Source: Pantoea sp. Nvir
GTDB taxonomy: Bacteria > Pseudomonadota > Gammaproteobacteria > Enterobacterales > Enterobacteriaceae
DNA: 64,000 bases
Reading direction: 5' to 3'
Assembly: GCF_009829915.1 (NCBI RefSeq)
Contig: NZ_SZZW01000001.1
Span: 427,626 to 491,625 of the forward strand
In this document: positions 1 to 11,831 of the stretch, piece by piece
How positions within the stretch are numbered: the stretch's first letter is position 1
Layout of the letters: every line of letters begins with the position of its first letter
The notes under the pieces: model-generated
The model's database searches: none
What the model was told of the DNA's origin: nothing
What the model saw: only the letters and a program-made list of their open reading frames with translations
Made by a program: the position numbers and the translations under genes

Positions 1-106
1 TATATTTAGTGTACATTTATGGCTTACGAGAGGTAAGCATAAGCTCTCTTCTTGAGTAATAAAAGAGCTGTTATCATAATCAAGTAAAAAATTTGTCGTG
101 GAAGCC

Positions 107-135
107 CTTGAAAGCCATTTTGGACGACCCTATCT
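107..135 (+). promoter_or_regulatory. sigma32-type heat-shock promoter of groES-groEL
   Basis: The -35 element CTTGAAA lies at 107-113 and the -10 element CCCTATCT at 128-135, separated by 14 nt. These match the sigma32 consensus (CTTGAAA / CCCCATNT) and its spacing closely, and the site lies about 85 bp upstream of groES, as in E. coli. It implies that groE is still transcribed by the heat-shock RNA polymerase, so rpoH is probably kept elsewhere. I see no equally good sigma70 promoter in the first 200 bases. Confidence 0.75.
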
Positions 136-218
136 CCTGTATCAAGAGGCTGGAGGCTATGCAATCCGGCATTCAACCCAAAGGTGACTAATTGGAATTC
201 TCAAAGGAGAACTATTTA

Positions 219-512
219 ATGAAAATTCGTCCGTTGCACGATCGTGTTATCGTCAAGCGTAAAGAGGCAGCAGCTAAATCTTCTGGAGGTATCGTTCTAA
301 CCGGCTCTGCAGCAGGTAAATCCACCCGTGGTGAGGTACTCGCCGTGGGTAATGGTCGTATATTAGATAATGGTGAGGTGAAACCGCTAGGCGTAAAGGT
401 TGGTGACACAGTAATCTTTAATGAAGGTTATAGTGCAAAAACTGAAAAGCTAGATAATGAAGAGGTGTTGATCATCTCTGAAAGTGATATTTTAGCTATT
501 GTTGAAGCATAA
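219..512 (+). CDS. groES: co-chaperonin GroES (Hsp10)
   Basis: GroES forms the heptameric lid of the GroEL folding chamber in the cytosol. The 97-residue product has the family length and begins [14 protein letters not shown], the conserved N-terminal beta strand. The mobile loop ([16 protein letters not shown], about residues 15-30) that docks on GroEL is present. A TTG 27 bases upstream would also open the frame, but the ATG at 219 is preceded by AGGAGA at 205-210 and gives the family N-terminus, so I chose it. groEL follows 45 bases downstream in the same transcript under the heat-shock promoter. Nothing looks degraded. Confidence 0.98.
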   Translation: MKIRPLHDRVIVKRKEAAAKSSGGIVLTGSAAGKSTRGEVLAVGNGRILDNGEVKPLGVKVGDTVIFNEGYSAKTEKLDNEEVLIISESDILAIVEA

Positions 513-545
513 TTGTGCGAAATTCACTGAACGAAACGAATTTAA

Positions 546-2207
<1,662 letters not shown>

Positions 2208-2231
2208 TTAACCCTAACGCTTGTGTCATCA

Positions 2232-2266
2232 AAAACCCCGACTTATTCTAGTCGGGGTTTTCTTTT
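2232..2266 (+). terminator. rho-independent terminator of groESL
   Basis: A perfect 12-bp hairpin (AAAACCCCGACT at 2232-2243, loop TATTCT, AGTCGGGGTTTT at 2250-2261) is followed by TCTTTT. It lies 25 bases after the groEL stop codon. It closes the groE transcript and, because of the flanking A run, could also stop transcription from the other side. Confidence 0.93.
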
Positions 2267-3064
2267 ACACGAATGAAAGAAAAGGGAGGAAGTGGAATAA
2301 TGATATAAATATCTTGCGTAGACTGATATCCAATAAACATCAACGTAATGTAAATTACCCCGCTCAGACCATAGGAGTGGAACGTTTTGCTTGTCTGCAT
2401 CTGTTTTACTACGGCTTTAAGTCATCGATGATGCTACATCTACTTCACGTGCGATAGAGATATTTTCTAACACATGTATTATTCCACACGTATATAATAG
2501 CAAGAAGTAACGCAGCGTCGTCTTTGTATAAAGACAATGCGATGCAATCTGTGCAGCGCAGAAATATGATTATTGTCAGCAAATACCGCACTAAAGAAGT
2601 ATTACAAGCTCGATAGCCAATTATTGCGAGTTTTTAAGTAAGATAACTCTGTTATGAATCACCTGTACCACCGGCAGCATGATTCTAGTTCTCAATAAAT
2701 CCTCTTATTGCCTTCAGTGTACTCATTTTCAATGTGCCAAAAAGATTGATAGTAATTACTAGGATACGTGACAGCAAACACTTTATTTAGGTCCAATATT
2801 TCTATGTACAAGACAACCTTCTCTGCGTAGTATCTAGAGATAAATACTAGACCATTTACTAAAGAAAGAGTTAACTAACTTTTATTAAGATATCAATATG
2901 ATATAAGGTTAGTTTTTTAGAGTTAGTTTATTAAAGACTAGCAAATTTGTAACTCTTGCTCTCTACAGGCATTGTTTCTGATTTTATGCTCAATAGATGT
3001 AGTAAAATACCAAGTTGGTATGGCATTCAACGAAGAACGCTATCTTTGAGATTGGAGTATTAAA
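2267..3064. other. AT-rich gene-less stretch after groEL
   Basis: About 800 bases without a convincing gene. In E. coli this place holds yjeI, yjeJ, epmB and efp; I could not recognise any of them here in any frame. A modest Shine-Dalgarno sequence (TTGGAG, about 3052-3057) at the right end belongs to the next gene. Confidence 0.6.
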
Positions 3065-3949
3065 ATGAAAATCGCTTTTGATGTAGATGTAATTAGAAAT
3101 ATGGGCATCCCACGCATGATTAATCAAGTGGCAGACTGGGGATATAAATATATAGAACAGTCCCCTCATCCGCAAATTAACCCATTCTATAAACATCCTA
3201 AAGCTAGCCGTGAAATCATGCGAGAATATAAAAATACGCTAACCGCTACTGGTGTGGAAATATCTTCTTTTATCGCAGTCTATCGCTGGTCCGGTCCTGA
3301 TGAACTACGTCGTCAGGCAGCGGTAAAAAATTGGAAATGCATGATTAAAATCGCAGTAGAGATGGGTGTACAGGTAATTAATACCGAGCTTTCCGGTAAC
3401 CCTAATGAACCAGAAATATGTGAAGAAATGTTCTACCGATCAATAGAAGAGCTCCTGCCTATTTTTGAACGCGAGAATATTCGCGTAGAAATTCAGTCCC
3501 ATCCGTGGGATTTTTGTGAGAATAGCAATGAAACTGCAGACTTAGTAAAATCATTCCGTAGCGATAATATAAAATATGTGTACAGTGTGCCGCATACTTT
3601 TTTTTACGATAATGGCAAAGGGGATATCAGACCAATGCTCGAGTATATCGGCGAAGATCTGTCGCATATTTTGGTCGCCGATACCATGAACCATACTAAG
3701 CAATGCCGTTATATCGTCAATCCACCTGGTGTGGACGCTACTATCCACCAGCATGTTAGCATCGGCGAAGGCGAAGTCGATTTCGACACACTGTTCCAGA
3801 CTTTACGTGAAATGGATTTTGCTAATCGTACCTATAAAATTGGTGGCGAATCGATTATTGCTGCTGCTCTCTTTGGCTATCCAGAAAAAATGCAGGTGCA
3901 GGCAGTAGAAACGCGCGAACTAATTGAGCGTGAACTACTGAACAGATAA
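3065..3949 (+). CDS. IolH-like sugar-phosphate isomerase/epimerase (TIM barrel)
   Basis: The 294-residue protein belongs to the xylose-isomerase-like TIM-barrel family (AP_endonuc_2 fold). It resembles IolH of myo-inositol catabolic clusters, which is my recollection of the family and not a search result. Supporting segments are YIEQSPHPQINPFYKHPKAS (about 30-50), VEIQSHPWDFCE (about 140-151), a VADTMNHT segment and the late HQHVSIGEGEVDFD; the acidic and histidine residues in these are the usual metal ligands. GGAG at 3054-3057 is a reasonable RBS. The gene is complete but stands alone, with no other inositol gene and 0.8-1.2 kb of empty DNA on each side. Its present substrate is therefore unknown. 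It may be a relict or may have been recruited to another sugar-phosphate step. Confidence 0.7.
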   Translation: MKIAFDVDVIRNMGIPRMINQVADWGYKYIEQSPHPQINPFYKHPKASREIMREYKNTLTATGVEISSFIAVYRWSGPDELRRQAAVKNWKCMIKIAVEMGVQVINTELSGNPNEPEICEEMFYRSIEELLPIFERENIRVEIQSHPWDFCENSNETADLVKSFRSDNIKYVYSVPHTFFYDNGKGDIRPMLEYIGEDLSHILVADTMNHTKQCRYIVNPPGVDATIHQHVSIGEGEVDFDTLFQTLREMDFANRTYKIGGESIIAAALFGYPEKMQVQAVETRELIERELLNR

Positions 3950-5186
3950 TCAGATCACGCATGTTAACAGAAACTCTTTTTTGTCAATTATCGCGTCACT
4001 GCACCAATGTAGAGAAGTGACGTAGCATGCATGTTAAATCATGCACTTTCACAACATTGATGATATGAAGGATGCAGTAATAATTACGTAGGATAGAAAG
4101 CGCTGAACTTAAAAAATCTCTCTGAGATAATCAGACTAATAAAATAACCTATCACACTGCAGCTCATCATAGTACAAAAAATCACTACCCCGTGACATCA
4201 CCAGATGAGACGGTTCCTCACCAGCTATATTTAGAACAGTTCTCAAACGACTGATTACTTTCTCTGCATAGTAGGAATGATTGATGTCTTCGTGCCGCAT
4301 TTTCCACTCATATTAAACTGAATACATAACCCGCATCACCATAAAAATTATTTGTTTATCGTATGTGACCGTACGTCATCAGCTATTTATCGAGCCTATA
4401 ACTGTGCGGATATTATCATCAATATCTTAGCCGGTCTTTTGGTAACCCAATGTGGTGGTCAATTGTCGAATAAACTAGGTAGAATGCTGCAGTGCAGCAG
4501 CAGTAACTTACTTAGTTTCATGGCATGTTTATCCATCTAATACAATTCTATGACCTGAGGTAATGCATATCCTACAAAGCACCTCGCAAGCGATATAAAA
4601 AACCTGAATATATAGTAAGTAATAGAATAGACTCACCCCCCCTTTCTTAACAATGTCGTGTTGAACAGCTTCTATACATACTAGTTAATCTCAATAACAT
4701 AGTATGTAAGGGTCATATGACATCCTGCGCTCTAGCACTTCGACTCTAATACTCCTGAATTGTAATCCTCATCGAGCAATAGAAGTACCCGCCGTAGTTT
4801 TAATAAAAAAACTTTTTTAGCAATGCAACTACTGGACTAAGAGTCGTGCACAGAACCACACAGAGGCAGATTCAGCAGTCTAAACAGTGAGCCCTATACT
4901 GGCGCTAGCACACTTATCTTTAACAAAAAATCTTCATGTCTACCCATGTTTTCATTCTGGCATGATGTTACTTCAGTACTCCATATAATACGGCATAAAA
5001 TTTAATTAGTTGTATTAAAATGATTTTTTATACTGATTTAATCATATGGTAAGTCATAGTTTACCGGTAAGAGAGACCGCTAGTACGCACTGTTATGGAT
5101 AACATCGTATAACAGACAGATAACGATGAAAAACGTTATAAACGGGGTACATGCACTCAACTTACAATCAATAAGCGGGAGAACTT
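3950..5186. other. gene-less stretch with a possible transporter remnant
   Basis: About 1.2 kb of AT-rich DNA. The only suggestive segment is 4352-4540 (+), whose translation contains GGQLSNKLGRML. That recalls the loop-2 signature of major facilitator sugar transporters (G-x-L-[AS]-D-x-x-G-R). No good start or full domain is present, so at most this is a relic, perhaps of a sugar or inositol transporter. A purine-rich GGGAGA at 5177-5182 is the RBS of sbmA. Confidence 0.35.
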
Positions 5187-6476
5187 ATGTTTAAGTGCTA
5201 CTTTCCTCGTCCAGTACTGTTTTTCAGTTCGACATTAATCTGGAGTCTGGTCGCAATTTTTGCCTGGTTTGGTTTTGTCGATGACTTACCGTCCCAATTG
5301 CCTATGTTGCATGCTACGATGAATCGGCCGTTGCCAACTACAGTAGCACGCTTTATTGCGCCTAGTCAGCTCTGGTTTTATAGTTATTATTGGATCGTTG
5401 TAGCAATTTTTGCCCTAGCGTGGCGTGTGTTCGATAACCATTATTGGCAACGCTGGTCCGTCTGGGGATCGGCACTGATTATCTTCGGCACTTGGTTCGG
5501 CGTGCAAGTTGGTGTCGGTGTTAATGCCTGGTATGGTCCATTTTACGATTTAATTCAGCAGGCTCTGACTAAAACTGGTTCAGTACCGATTGGTCGCTTT
5601 TACGCTGAATTAGAGGCATTTCTTGGCATCGCGCTAATTGCCGTGGTAATCGGTGTGCTGAACTCTTTCTTTATTAGCCACTGGGTATTCCGCTGGCGTA
5701 CAGCGATGAATAACTACTATATGCATAACTGGCAGCTTCTACGTCATATAGAAGGTGCCGCACAGCGCGTGCAAGAAGATACCATGCGTTTTGCCAGTAC
5801 TTTAGAGGACTGGGGCGTTAGTTTTATTCAGGCAATTATGACGTTAGTGGCTTTTTTACCAGTTCTAATTGCCTTGTCAAAGCACGTCAAAGACGTGCCT
5901 TTTCTAGGTAATGTCCCTTATGCTCTTGTGATCGCCGCACTAATCTGGTCGCTATTCGGCACTACCCTACTAGCGCTAGTAGGGATTAAGCTGCCGGGGC
6001 TGGAGTTCCGTAATCAGCGCGTTGAAGCTACCTATCGTAAAGAATTAGTCTATGGCGAAGACGATCCAGATCGCGCTGCTCCTCCAACGGTAAAAGAACT
6101 CTTCAGCTACGTACGTTTTAACTACTTCAGGCTCTATTTTCACTATCTCTATTTTAACATCACCCGGATACTTTATCTTCAAGTAGATAACGTATTTGGT
6201 TTATTTGTGTTATTTCCTTCAATTGTGACGGGCACTATCACCCTCGGGTTGCTAAATCAAATTACCAACGTTTTTGACCAGGTACGCTCTTCGTTCCAGT
6301 ATCTAATTAACTCATGGTCCACCCTGGTGGAACTAATGTCGATCAACAAACGGCTACGCAGCTTTGAGATGATTCTGCAGCAGGATATTCAAAATCAAGA
6401 AAGTATGCCTCAGCTTTCTGCTAGAAGTGTGCACGCCATTCACGAGTTGCTGGTACGCAAAGGTAAACAAGGTTAA
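5187..6476 (+). CDS. sbmA: SbmA/BacA-type peptide importer
   Basis: SbmA is an inner-membrane, proton-driven importer of peptides such as microcin B17, bleomycin and proline-rich antimicrobial peptides. Its rhizobial homologue BacA is needed for survival among host antimicrobial peptides. The 429-residue product is a little longer than the usual ~406 and carries an extra C-terminal tail. The diagnostic segments are intact: VNAWYGPFYDLIQ (about 112-124), HWVFRWRTAMN (about 164-174), QRVQEDTMRFASTLE (about 192-206) and LVYGEDD (about 288-294). Several hydrophobic spans are visible. The start has GGGAGA 4 bases upstream. It stands alone, far from its E. coli neighbours. Confidence 0.95.
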   Translation: MFKCYFPRPVLFFSSTLIWSLVAIFAWFGFVDDLPSQLPMLHATMNRPLPTTVARFIAPSQLWFYSYYWIVVAIFALAWRVFDNHYWQRWSVWGSALIIFGTWFGVQVGVGVNAWYGPFYDLIQQALTKTGSVPIGRFYAELEAFLGIALIAVVIGVLNSFFISHWVFRWRTAMNNYYMHNWQLLRHIEGAAQRVQEDTMRFASTLEDWGVSFIQAIMTLVAFLPVLIALSKHVKDVPFLGNVPYALVIAALIWSLFGTTLLALVGIKLPGLEFRNQRVEATYRKELVYGEDDPDRAAPPTVKELFSYVRFNYFRLYFHYLYFNITRILYLQVDNVFGLFVLFPSIVTGTITLGLLNQITNVFDQVRSSFQYLINSWSTLVELMSINKRLRSFEMILQQDIQNQESMPQLSARSVHAIHELLVRKGKQG

Positions 6477-6810
6477 CATCAGTAACACTTGTTATCGTCC
6501 ATCATCAACCACTAATATGCTTTTCACTTTCTTACACGCAACGTTAATAAAGTTAAAACTTCCTTTCTGTAGTATCTAACATGCTTTTAAAGCACCTTTT
6601 CAATCGAGTAAATATCTTTTTTCTGTACTGAATGTCACGCATATCCTTACACTCCCTTCTTGCGATTTTTCTCCGTATTTTCACTCCTAAAATAATCAGA
6701 TGTTAGCTGTTATCTCCATGATCTTTAATCACATTTATAATTCTAATACTACAAGAGATCAGGTTGTGTAAAAAAAGATATATCTAATTTTAAGTAAGTC
6801 AAGAAGACAA
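6477..6810. other. short gene-less stretch between convergent genes
   Basis: 334 AT-rich bases separate the converging sbmA and gltP genes. I see no gene and no convincing terminator hairpin. Confidence 0.6.
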
Positions 6811-8124
6811 TTAGCCAACTTCTTGAGTACGTAATTTCAGTTCATAGGCCTTTGCCTTCTCAGTATTAAACTGATTTTCCCAACGTGAGATAACTAATAC
6901 TGCCAACGCGTTACCTATAACATTTAGCGCAGTACGCGCCATATCCATAATACGGTCAACGCCAGCGATGAATGCCAGACCCTCTAAAGGAATACCGACA
7001 CTTCCTAGGGTCGCCAGCAACACCACGAAGGAAACGCCAGGCACGCCAGCGATGCCTTTTGAAGTAACCATTAACGTCAACACCAAGACAATTTCATCGG
7101 TCAGCGATAGGTCGATACCGTAGAGCTGGGCGATGAAGATTGCAGCGATGCTTTGATAGAGCGTAGAACCATCAAGGTTGAAAGAGTAGCCGGTTGGTAC
7201 GACAAAACTAGTAATTGCTTTTGGCGCACCGTAAGCCTCCATCTTCTGGATAATACGTGGTAATACGGTCTCAGAACTAGAAGTAGAGTAAGAAAGGATT
7301 AGCTCATCTTTCAGAACACGCATCAGGGTGGTTATGCGTAATTTGCACAAGCGAGCCACACTACCGAGGATAACGAAGGCGAAGAAAATGATTGCGGCAT
7401 AAACTAGAAGTACTAATTTAGCTAATGGCCATAACGAGGCAAATCCGAAATTGGCAATAGTAACAGCAATCAACGCAAATATGCCTATCGGCGCATAACA
7501 CATGATTATATGAGTCACTTTAAACATGGTGTCCGAGACGCATCGAAAGAATTTTACTAGCGGCTCACGACGCTCCGATGGTAGCACCGATAACCCCATT
7601 CCAAATATGACTGAAAAGAAAATAATAGGCAGCATATCGCCTTTCACTAGTGAAGTGAAAATGTTTTGTGGGATTAACGAAAGGAGGGTATTCACTAAAC
7701 TATGTGGTCCTTTTTGCACTGCTTCAGTTGTCGCTTCGTATTTAGAAATGTCCACCGTTACCAACGTTGACATATCAATGCCAGTACCGGGTTGAAACAC
7801 GTTAGCCAACGTAATCCCGACCACAATAGCAAGGGTAGTAATCACTTCAAAATATATAATAGTTTTTACACCAATACGTCCCAACTTTTTTGCATCACCT
7901 ACACTGGCGATACCGACAATTAGGGATGAAACAACAATAGGCACGACAATCATTTTGATCAAATGAATAAAAATATCACCTGCAGGACTGAGAAGGTTGT
8001 TAATTAACCATTCACGATCTTCTGGCCGATTATGCAACAAAGAACCGAAAACAATACCGAGCATCAATGCTATTACGATTTGCCAAGCCAAGCTTATTTG
8101 GAAGCCTTTTTTAAAAATTTTCAT
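6811..8124 (-). CDS. gltP: glutamate/aspartate:proton symporter GltP
   Basis: An inner-membrane dicarboxylate:cation symporter (DAACS family) that takes up glutamate and aspartate with protons. At 437 residues it equals the E. coli length. The transport core is intact: the serine-rich hairpin SSSETVLPRI (about 278-287), the NLDGS motif of TM7 (about 310-314) and the MDMARTALNVIGNA substrate-binding helix (about 385-398). The RBS GAGGAAAT lies shortly before the ATG on the minus strand. It is divergent from acs, keeping the E. coli acs/gltP neighbourhood although the nrf genes between them are gone. In a symbiont it probably brings host glutamate in as a nitrogen source (inference). Confidence 0.96.
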   Translation of the reverse strand: MKIFKKGFQISLAWQIVIALMLGIVFGSLLHNRPEDREWLINNLLSPAGDIFIHLIKMIVVPIVVSSLIVGIASVGDAKKLGRIGVKTIIYFEVITTLAIVVGITLANVFQPGTGIDMSTLVTVDISKYEATTEAVQKGPHSLVNTLLSLIPQNIFTSLVKGDMLPIIFFSVIFGMGLSVLPSERREPLVKFFRCVSDTMFKVTHIIMCYAPIGIFALIAVTIANFGFASLWPLAKLVLLVYAAIIFFAFVILGSVARLCKLRITTLMRVLKDELILSYSTSSSETVLPRIIQKMEAYGAPKAITSFVVPTGYSFNLDGSTLYQSIAAIFIAQLYGIDLSLTDEIVLVLTLMVTSKGIAGVPGVSFVVLLATLGSVGIPLEGLAFIAGVDRIMDMARTALNVIGNALAVLVISRWENQFNTEKAKAYELKLRTQEVG

Positions 8125-8640
8125 AACACGTTATTTCCTCAGTCAAAACTCCTATCTATACGCTTCAAAGGTGCATAGAGGATACACGGAGAAGTGAGCA
8201 AAATCCCGATAAATTAGATGGTTATTGCAGGCAGTATCCCGCACGAAAAGTGCAAGACTCCCTACTATTTTCAGACACCGTCTAGTTGAGTTCTGATAAG
8301 CAAGAGCGAGATAATTACTATTTTCACTATGGCAAATGCAACCCTTGGCGTGTTCGATTAAAGATAATCCATTCTTATATTATAATATAAGATGTTTTTT
8401 AATTAACAACACATAACTTGCCGTTATAAAAATTAATTTATATGAAAATTTCACAATTTAGTTGTAAGTCATTTTATTTCTTTTTATTTACTAAATACAC
8501 ATAGAGATTGCAGTACGTTGCAAAAGATTACCTACTAGCTATACACCCGTGATCTGAGACACAAAAAAGAAACAAAAAACGGCACAAGCTCCCCTGACCA
8601 TTTGATTGACATATCATTAATTTCTTCAAGGAGGTCTGCC
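8125..8640. other. divergent gltP/acs control region
   Basis: This 516-base intergenic region holds the promoters of the two divergent genes. It is AT-rich, with a stretch dominated by A/T between about 8380 and 8480 that could be bent. I could identify only a candidate CRP site and the acs RBS (AAGGAGG at 8628-8634). Confidence 0.5.
8548..8563. promoter_or_regulatory. candidate CRP-cAMP site upstream of acs
   Basis: CGTGA-TCTGAG-ACACA matches the CRP consensus TGTGA-N6-TCACA at 8 of 10 half-site bases. It lies about 80 bases before the acs start codon. E. coli acs is known to be CRP-activated, which raises plausibility, but a single degenerate match in AT-rich DNA is weak evidence. Confidence 0.35.
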
Positions 8641-10599
8641 ATGAGCCAACAAAAAAAATATAAAATACCTAATAGTATTATCGCAAATGCTCTGCTTACC
8701 GCCAAACAATATCAGAGCATGTATCAGCAATCTATAAGCGATCCAGATGCTTTCTGGGGTGAACAAGGAAAAATTCTCGACTGGATAAAACCCTATAGAA
8801 AAGTTAAAAATAGCTCTTTCGCTCCTGGCAATATCTCGATCAGATGGTATGAAGACGGGACACTTAACCTAGCTACTAACTGTCTTGATCGTCATTTAAA
8901 AAATCGTGGCGATCATCTTGCTATTATCTGGGAAGGCGACAATACTTGCGAAAGTAAAACGCTCACTTTCCGCCAGCTACATAACGAAGTATGTCAATTT
9001 GCTAACGTGCTACTTTCTTTGGGGATAAGAAAAGGCGATGTAGTGGCAATTTATATGACGATGGTGCTGGAAGCAGCAGTGGCAATGCTCGCTTGTGCGA
9101 GGATTGGTGCAGTACACTCGGTAATTTTCGGTGGCTTTTCACCAGAGGCGTTGGCAGGACGCATGGCAGACTCTAGCGCAAAGTTGATAATTACCGCTGA
9201 TGAAGGTGTGCGCGCCGGACACACTATCCCGCTGAAGAAAAATGTCGATGTAGCGCTGAGAAGCCCTTGTATTAATAGTGTAAAGAGCGTGGTGGTACTG
9301 AAACGTACTGGCCAGCCAATCAACTGGCAAGATGGCCGTGATTTCTGGTGGAATGATTTAATGGATCAAGCTAAAGAGAAGCACACTCCTGCTGAAATGC
9401 AGGCGGAAGATCCGCTCTTTATACTTTATACTTCTGGTTCGACCGGAAAGCCTAAAGGCGTTCTGCATACCACTGGCGGATATCTGGTATATGTGGCTAC
9501 TACGTTTAAATATGTCTTTGATTACCACCCGGAAGATATCTACTGGTGCACAGCAGACGTTGGCTGGGTAACGGGACATAGCTATCTTCTCTACGGGCCG
9601 CTGGCATGCGGTGCGACTACCCTAATGTTCGAGGGTGCACCAAACTGGCCAAAACCGAGTCGTATGGCGGAAATAGTGGACAAATATAAAGTTACTCTAC
9701 TCTATACAGTACCAACAGCAATACGCGCACTGATGTCGGAAGGCGATAAGGCGATTGAAGGCACTAGCCGCCAAAGCTTACGCATTATGGGGTCGGTCGG
9801 TGAACCAATAAATCCGGAAGTCTGGGAGTGGTATTACAATAAGATGGGCAGCGGTCGCTGTCCAATTGTCGACACCTGGTGGCAAACCGAAACAGGCGGC
9901 TTTATGATCACACCATTGCCAAGTGTTACCGATCTAAAAGCTGGTTCTGTAACGAAGCCTTTCTTTGGTGTGCAGCCTGAGCTAGTAGATGATGAAGGTA
10001 ATATACAGGAAGGTGTGGCCGAAGGCAACTTAGTTATTACCGACTCTTGGCCAGGACAAGCACGTACTATATTGGGAGATCATGCTCGCTTCGAACAAAC
10101 CTACTTCTCTACTTTTAAAAATCGATATTTCAGCGGTGATGGCGCACGCCGTGATGAAGATGGTTACTATTGGATCACTGGGCGCGTTGATGACGTTCTA
10201 AAAGTCTCCGGGCACCGTCTCGGCACCGCCGAGCTTGAATCTGTGCTAGTTTCCCATCCGAAAATCGCCGAGGCTGCAGTAGTTGGTATTCCGCACAATA
10301 TTAAGGGACAAGCAATCTACGCCTATTTTACCTTGAACCGCGGTGAAAAATTATCGCATAGTCTTTGCAGTGAGGTGCGAAGTTGGGTGCGCAAAGAAAT
10401 CGGTCCGATCGCTACTCCTGATATTTTGCATTGCACTGATTCACTACCGAAAACCCGCTCTGGTAAGATTATGCGTCGCATTTTACGAAAAATTGCTATA
10501 AGCGATACAAGTAATCTAGGAGATATTTCTACCTTAGCTAATCCAGACGTAGTCGACAAGCTACTGCAGGAGAAGAGCCATATAGATCGCATGCCTTAA
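8641..10599 (+). CDS. acs: acetyl-CoA synthetase
   Basis: Acs is an AMP-forming enzyme that converts acetate, ATP and CoA into acetyl-CoA through acetyl-AMP. The ATG at 8641 gives 652 residues, the E. coli length, and has a perfect AAGGAGG six bases upstream; a TTG at 8602 extends the frame but adds residues foreign to the family. The adenylation motif [11 protein letters not shown] (about 264-274), WWQTETGG (about 413-420) and the C-terminal lysine motif [11 protein letters not shown] are intact; the lysine is the one inactivated by acetylation in E. coli. The partner genes yjcH and actP (acetate permease), usually downstream, are missing. Acetate must therefore enter by diffusion or arise internally. 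Confidence 0.97.
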   Translation: MSQQKKYKIPNSIIANALLTAKQYQSMYQQSISDPDAFWGEQGKILDWIKPYRKVKNSSFAPGNISIRWYEDGTLNLATNCLDRHLKNRGDHLAIIWEGDNTCESKTLTFRQLHNEVCQFANVLLSLGIRKGDVVAIYMTMVLEAAVAMLACARIGAVHSVIFGGFSPEALAGRMADSSAKLIITADEGVRAGHTIPLKKNVDVALRSPCINSVKSVVVLKRTGQPINWQDGRDFWWNDLMDQAKEKHTPAEMQAEDPLFILYTSGSTGKPKGVLHTTGGYLVYVATTFKYVFDYHPEDIYWCTADVGWVTGHSYLLYGPLACGATTLMFEGAPNWPKPSRMAEIVDKYKVTLLYTVPTAIRALMSEGDKAIEGTSRQSLRIMGSVGEPINPEVWEWYYNKMGSGRCPIVDTWWQTETGGFMITPLPSVTDLKAGSVTKPFFGVQPELVDDEGNIQEGVAEGNLVITDSWPGQARTILGDHARFEQTYFSTFKNRYFSGDGARRDEDGYYWITGRVDDVLKVSGHRLGTAELESVLVSHPKIAEAAVVGIPHNIKGQAIYAYFTLNRGEKLSHSLCSEVRSWVRKEIGPIATPDILHCTDSLPKTRSGKIMRRILRKIAISDTSNLGDISTLANPDVVDKLLQEKSHIDRMP

Positions 10600-10612
10600 T
10601 ATAAAAACTACT

Positions 10613-10635
10613 GGAAGAAAATCTTTCTTTTTTTA
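10613..10635 (+). terminator. probable terminator of acs
   Basis: A short hairpin (GGAAGA at 10613-10618, loop AAA, TCTTTC at 10622-10627, one G-T pair) is followed directly by a run of seven T. It is weak in GC but correctly placed 14 bases after the acs stop. Confidence 0.5.
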
Positions 10636-11798
10636 TTGTCCTTTCTTTATACAGATTCAATATATTTTGAAGTCATAGATTAATGTATCATTAGGACTTG
10701 ATCGCATAGGCACATTAATTGGCTACTTTAACCTATAATAAACAAATGCGCAGTTTCTAATAAGAAAAAATAAGAAAAAACATAACTACAATTATTTTGC
10801 TCTGCTACTTGTTTATTATACAGATTTCTTTGTCCTATTGATCGCCTTTATGCTTTGCTAACTCGATACAATACAATGGTAGGTTTGCTCTGCTTATTAA
10901 GCAGGTCCTCCTAAAGATACTACAATAAAATTGCATTTTCTCTGTCTGTGAGTTCTCATCTGCAATTTTTCATACTGGCAAATACTATATAATCCACATA
11001 TTAATAATAAGGTGTAAACATGTGAGTGGGAGTACCACACTGCTAGTTAGCATCGCTCAATCGGAAAAGGTCATTCTATATGAAAGGGATATGATTTTCA
11101 AAGAACCGATTAATAATTAGCATAGGAAATCTCATAATCAACGATATAATCAAAATGAAAATTAGCTATCATCAACGTATATTGATAGAATATATACTAT
11201 TAATTTTCAAAGATTATTTGAAGATTACATCAGGTAGGAATTTCACGAAATCTGAAAGATCCGTACAGGCGGTATTTTAATGATGTATATCATTTGCTAA
11301 TCGTGCCCGCAGAAAGCATTGAAAATCTCCAACACTATAATTTTTTATATATTAAAAATCATAAAGGCTAACCATTTCAGAAATAGAATCAACTTGTTAT
11401 CGTGCAACGATAACAAAACGCCATTCTTATTATATCATTGTAAAAGAATTCAAATGTTCTCGGGGACAGCGACAAGAATTAACTCCCCCCAATATAAATT
11501 GTTAACCCCAGTCCCAGTCCCATGTAGATGATTATTATGCTCAAGTAAAATTATTTTTGCAGTGTATACCAACGCAGTATATCACCTTTAGTAAAGAGGA
11601 TATAATAATAATATCCTGCTCCTGCGTCTTCAGGAAAGCCTATTTACTAGCTGCTGAATCAGTAAGTCATATTTTAACGTCTTTTGGATTTACCGAGACT
11701 GCAATGGATATTAGAAGTGATAAAATAAAAGGAAGCTATCTATCACGTAATAAACAAGCTTAGATAGTATGCTATTGTGAATACTAGAATGATGCAAT
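10636..11798. other. gene-less stretch between acs and yjcE
   Basis: About 1.2 kb where E. coli carries yjcH, actP and yjcF. Two short open frames (11319-11531, 11557-11763) resemble nothing I know, have no convincing RBS and read as chance frames. I could not align any part with ActP. Confidence 0.55.
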
Positions 11799-11824
11799 GC
11801 CGCGTCTATCAGTTTTAACGCGGC
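11799..11824 (-). terminator. hairpin after yjcE, possible terminator
   Basis: A perfect 7-bp GC-rich stem (GCCGCGT / ACGCGGC) with a 12-base loop lies 7 bases after the yjcE stop codon. On the minus strand it is followed by ATTGC and not a T run, so it may act as an mRNA-protecting hairpin or a weakened terminator. Confidence 0.4.
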
Positions 11825-11831
11825 TTAGAGC

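Noticed and set aside
11319..11763. Two short plus-strand frames between acs and yjcE
   Set aside because: No recognisable domain, no good Shine-Dalgarno and AT-rich drifting composition; the region is syntenic to lost yjcH-actP, but neither frame resembles them.
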